A stretch of DNA of 15,704 bases from Bryobacterales bacterium. Its GTDB lineage: Bacteria; Acidobacteriota; Terriglobia; Bryobacterales; Bryobacteraceae. This document shows, piece after piece, positions 14,865-15,704 of the stretch (its first letter is position 1; each line of letters starts with the position of its first letter). The notes under the pieces were generated by a model. It was given only the letters and a program-made list of their open reading frames with translations. It was not told where the DNA came from and ran no database searches. The position numbers and the translations under genes were made by a program. The stretch is taken from the NCBI GenBank assembly GCA_003487005.1, contig DNFG01000027.1, positions 1-15,704 of the forward strand, given 5' to 3'.

Positions 14865-15704
14865 GCCGTGACCGCTTCGGCGGCGTGATAACTGCTGCGG
14901 ACCAGCGGGCCGGACTCGACGTGGGCGAAGCCCATCGCGAGGGCGGCCTGTTTGATGGAGGCGAAATCAGCGGGACTGGCATAGCGCAGAACGGGCAGGT
15001 GTTCAGGAGTCGGACGGAGGTACTGGCCGACGGTGGCGATCGAGACGTGGTGGTCGCGGAGGTCGGCGAGGGTGTCGATGATCTCTTCGTTGGTTTCGCC
15101 GAGACCGGCCATCAAGCCAGATTTTGTGGGGATCTCGGGGCGGAGGCTGTGGGCGTAATCGAGCATTTCGAGCGAACGTTCATAGCGCGCGCCGACCCGG
15201 ACCTGTTTATACAGGCGGGGGACGGTTTCGATGTTGTGATTGAGGACATCCGGGGCGGCGTCCATGACGATGGCCATGGCCTCGCGGGAGCCCTGGAAGT
15301 CGGGGACCAGAACCTCGACCTGACAGCCGGGGATCCGTTCGCGGATGGCCCGGATGGTGGCGGCGAAGATGGAAGCGCCGCCGTCTTTCTGGTCGTCGCG
15401 ATTGACGCTGGTGATGACCGCGTACTTGAGGCCGAGGGTTTCGCAGGCTTCGGCGACGCGGCGGGGTTCATCGCGGTCCACTTCGAGGGGCGCGCCTTTC
15501 TGGACGGCGCAGAAGCCGCAGCGGCGGGTGCAGAAGTTCCCCAGAATCATGAAGGTGGCGGTCCGCTGGTTCCAACATTCGCCGACATTCGGGCAGGCGG
15601 CGCTTTCGCAGACGGTGTGGAGGCGAAGCCGCTGAACGAGGTCCTTCAATTCGCGGTAGTTGTCGCCGACGGGCGCCGGAGCTTTGAGCCATTCGGGGCG
15701 GCGG
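14861..15704 (-). CDS. lipA: Lipoyl synthase, N-terminus outside window
   Basis: A radical-SAM enzyme that inserts two sulfur atoms into protein-bound octanoyl groups, making the lipoyl cofactor of pyruvate and 2-oxoglutarate dehydrogenases and the glycine cleavage system. The frame runs off the right edge; about 18 residues upstream of the internal TTG at 15647-15649 read RPEWLKAPAPVGDNYREL, the normal LipA N-terminus, so that TTG is not the start. Both iron-sulfur clusters are complete. The auxiliary cluster motif is C-x4-C-x5-C (CESAACPNVGEC). The SAM motif is C-x3-C-x2-C (CTRRCGFC, Cys codons at 15530, 15518 and 15509). The conserved GLMAGLGE and the C-terminal RSSYHAAE, whose Ser ligates the auxiliary cluster, are present. 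Only the extreme N-terminus is missing. It is coupled to the hydrolase gene downstream by GTGA. Confidence 0.97.
   Translation of the reverse strand, partial: RRPEWLKAPAPVGDNYRELKDLVQRLRLHTVCESAACPNVGECWNQRTATFMILGNFCTRRCGFCAVQKGAPLEVDRDEPRRVAEACETLGLKYAVITSVNRDDQKDGGASIFAATIRAIRERIPGCQVEVLVPDFQGSREAMAIVMDAAPDVLNHNIETVPRLYKQVRVGARYERSLEMLDYAHSLRPEIPTKSGLMAGLGETNEEIIDTLADLRDHHVSIATVGQYLRPTPEHLPVLRYASPADFASIKQAALAMGFAHVESGPLVRSSYHAAEAVTA

Noticed and set aside
1..15704. CRISPR arrays, tRNA or rRNA genes, transposases, riboswitches, toxin-antitoxin or phage-defence operons
   Set aside because: No repeat-spacer periodicity, no tRNA-like cloverleaf and no such protein motifs were found; the barstar-like gene has no visible toxin partner.

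Overview
The window is high-GC bacterial DNA with tightly packed genes. Its gene content points to an Acidobacteriota genome of the Solibacter/Bryobacter kind. The pointers are a Tat-exported Gfo/Idh/MocA dehydrogenase, a Tat-exported TIM-barrel sugar isomerase, a secreted oligopeptidase B and an RND pump operon led by its own TetR gene. This assignment is inferred from gene content and style; no marker gene proves it. No rRNA, tRNA, CRISPR array, transposase or phage gene was seen.

Layout. 1-500 (+): the 3' part of an O6-alkylguanine-DNA alkyltransferase, cut by the window edge. 511-2619 (-): oligopeptidase B with a likely signal peptide. 2683-3924 (-): a Tat-signal Gfo/Idh/MocA oxidoreductase interrupted by one in-frame TAA. 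4003-4194 (+): a 63-residue membrane protein. It converges on 4245-4628 (-), a DUF4870 membrane protein, with a strong AT-rich hairpin between them. 4735-11353 (-): an operon of tetR, RND adaptor lipoprotein, RND inner-membrane pump and TolC-like outer-membrane channel, with a 28-bp imperfect palindrome over the tetR promoter. 11499-11900 (-): a barstar-like protein. It is divergent, across 53 bp, from 11954-14007 (+), where a Tat-exported sugar isomerase/epimerase is translationally coupled (ATGA) to a secreted beta-propeller-like protein. 14004-15704 (-): lipoyl synthase (cut by the right edge), coupled by a GTGA overlap to a metallo-beta-lactamase-fold hydrolase.

How the genes work together. 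The four-gene efflux operon is the only complete functional system. TetR probably represses its own promoter, and adaptor, pump and channel would form a tripartite exporter across both membranes. The isomerase and propeller genes look like a small exported carbohydrate-related pair. The other genes are mostly single housekeeping or envelope functions.

Most interesting points. (1) A palindromic element sharing 22 of 23 bases occurs at 4200-4222 and 12898-12920; the second copy encodes, in frame, the middle of a signal peptide. (2) The G/C strand bias reverses at about 13-14 kb without following gene direction. (3) The TAA in the dehydrogenase falls within a continuous family alignment. (4) A barstar-like protein lacks the usual G-x-N-W-D-A-L core and has no visible barnase. 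No novel multi-gene defence or biosynthetic system is evident.
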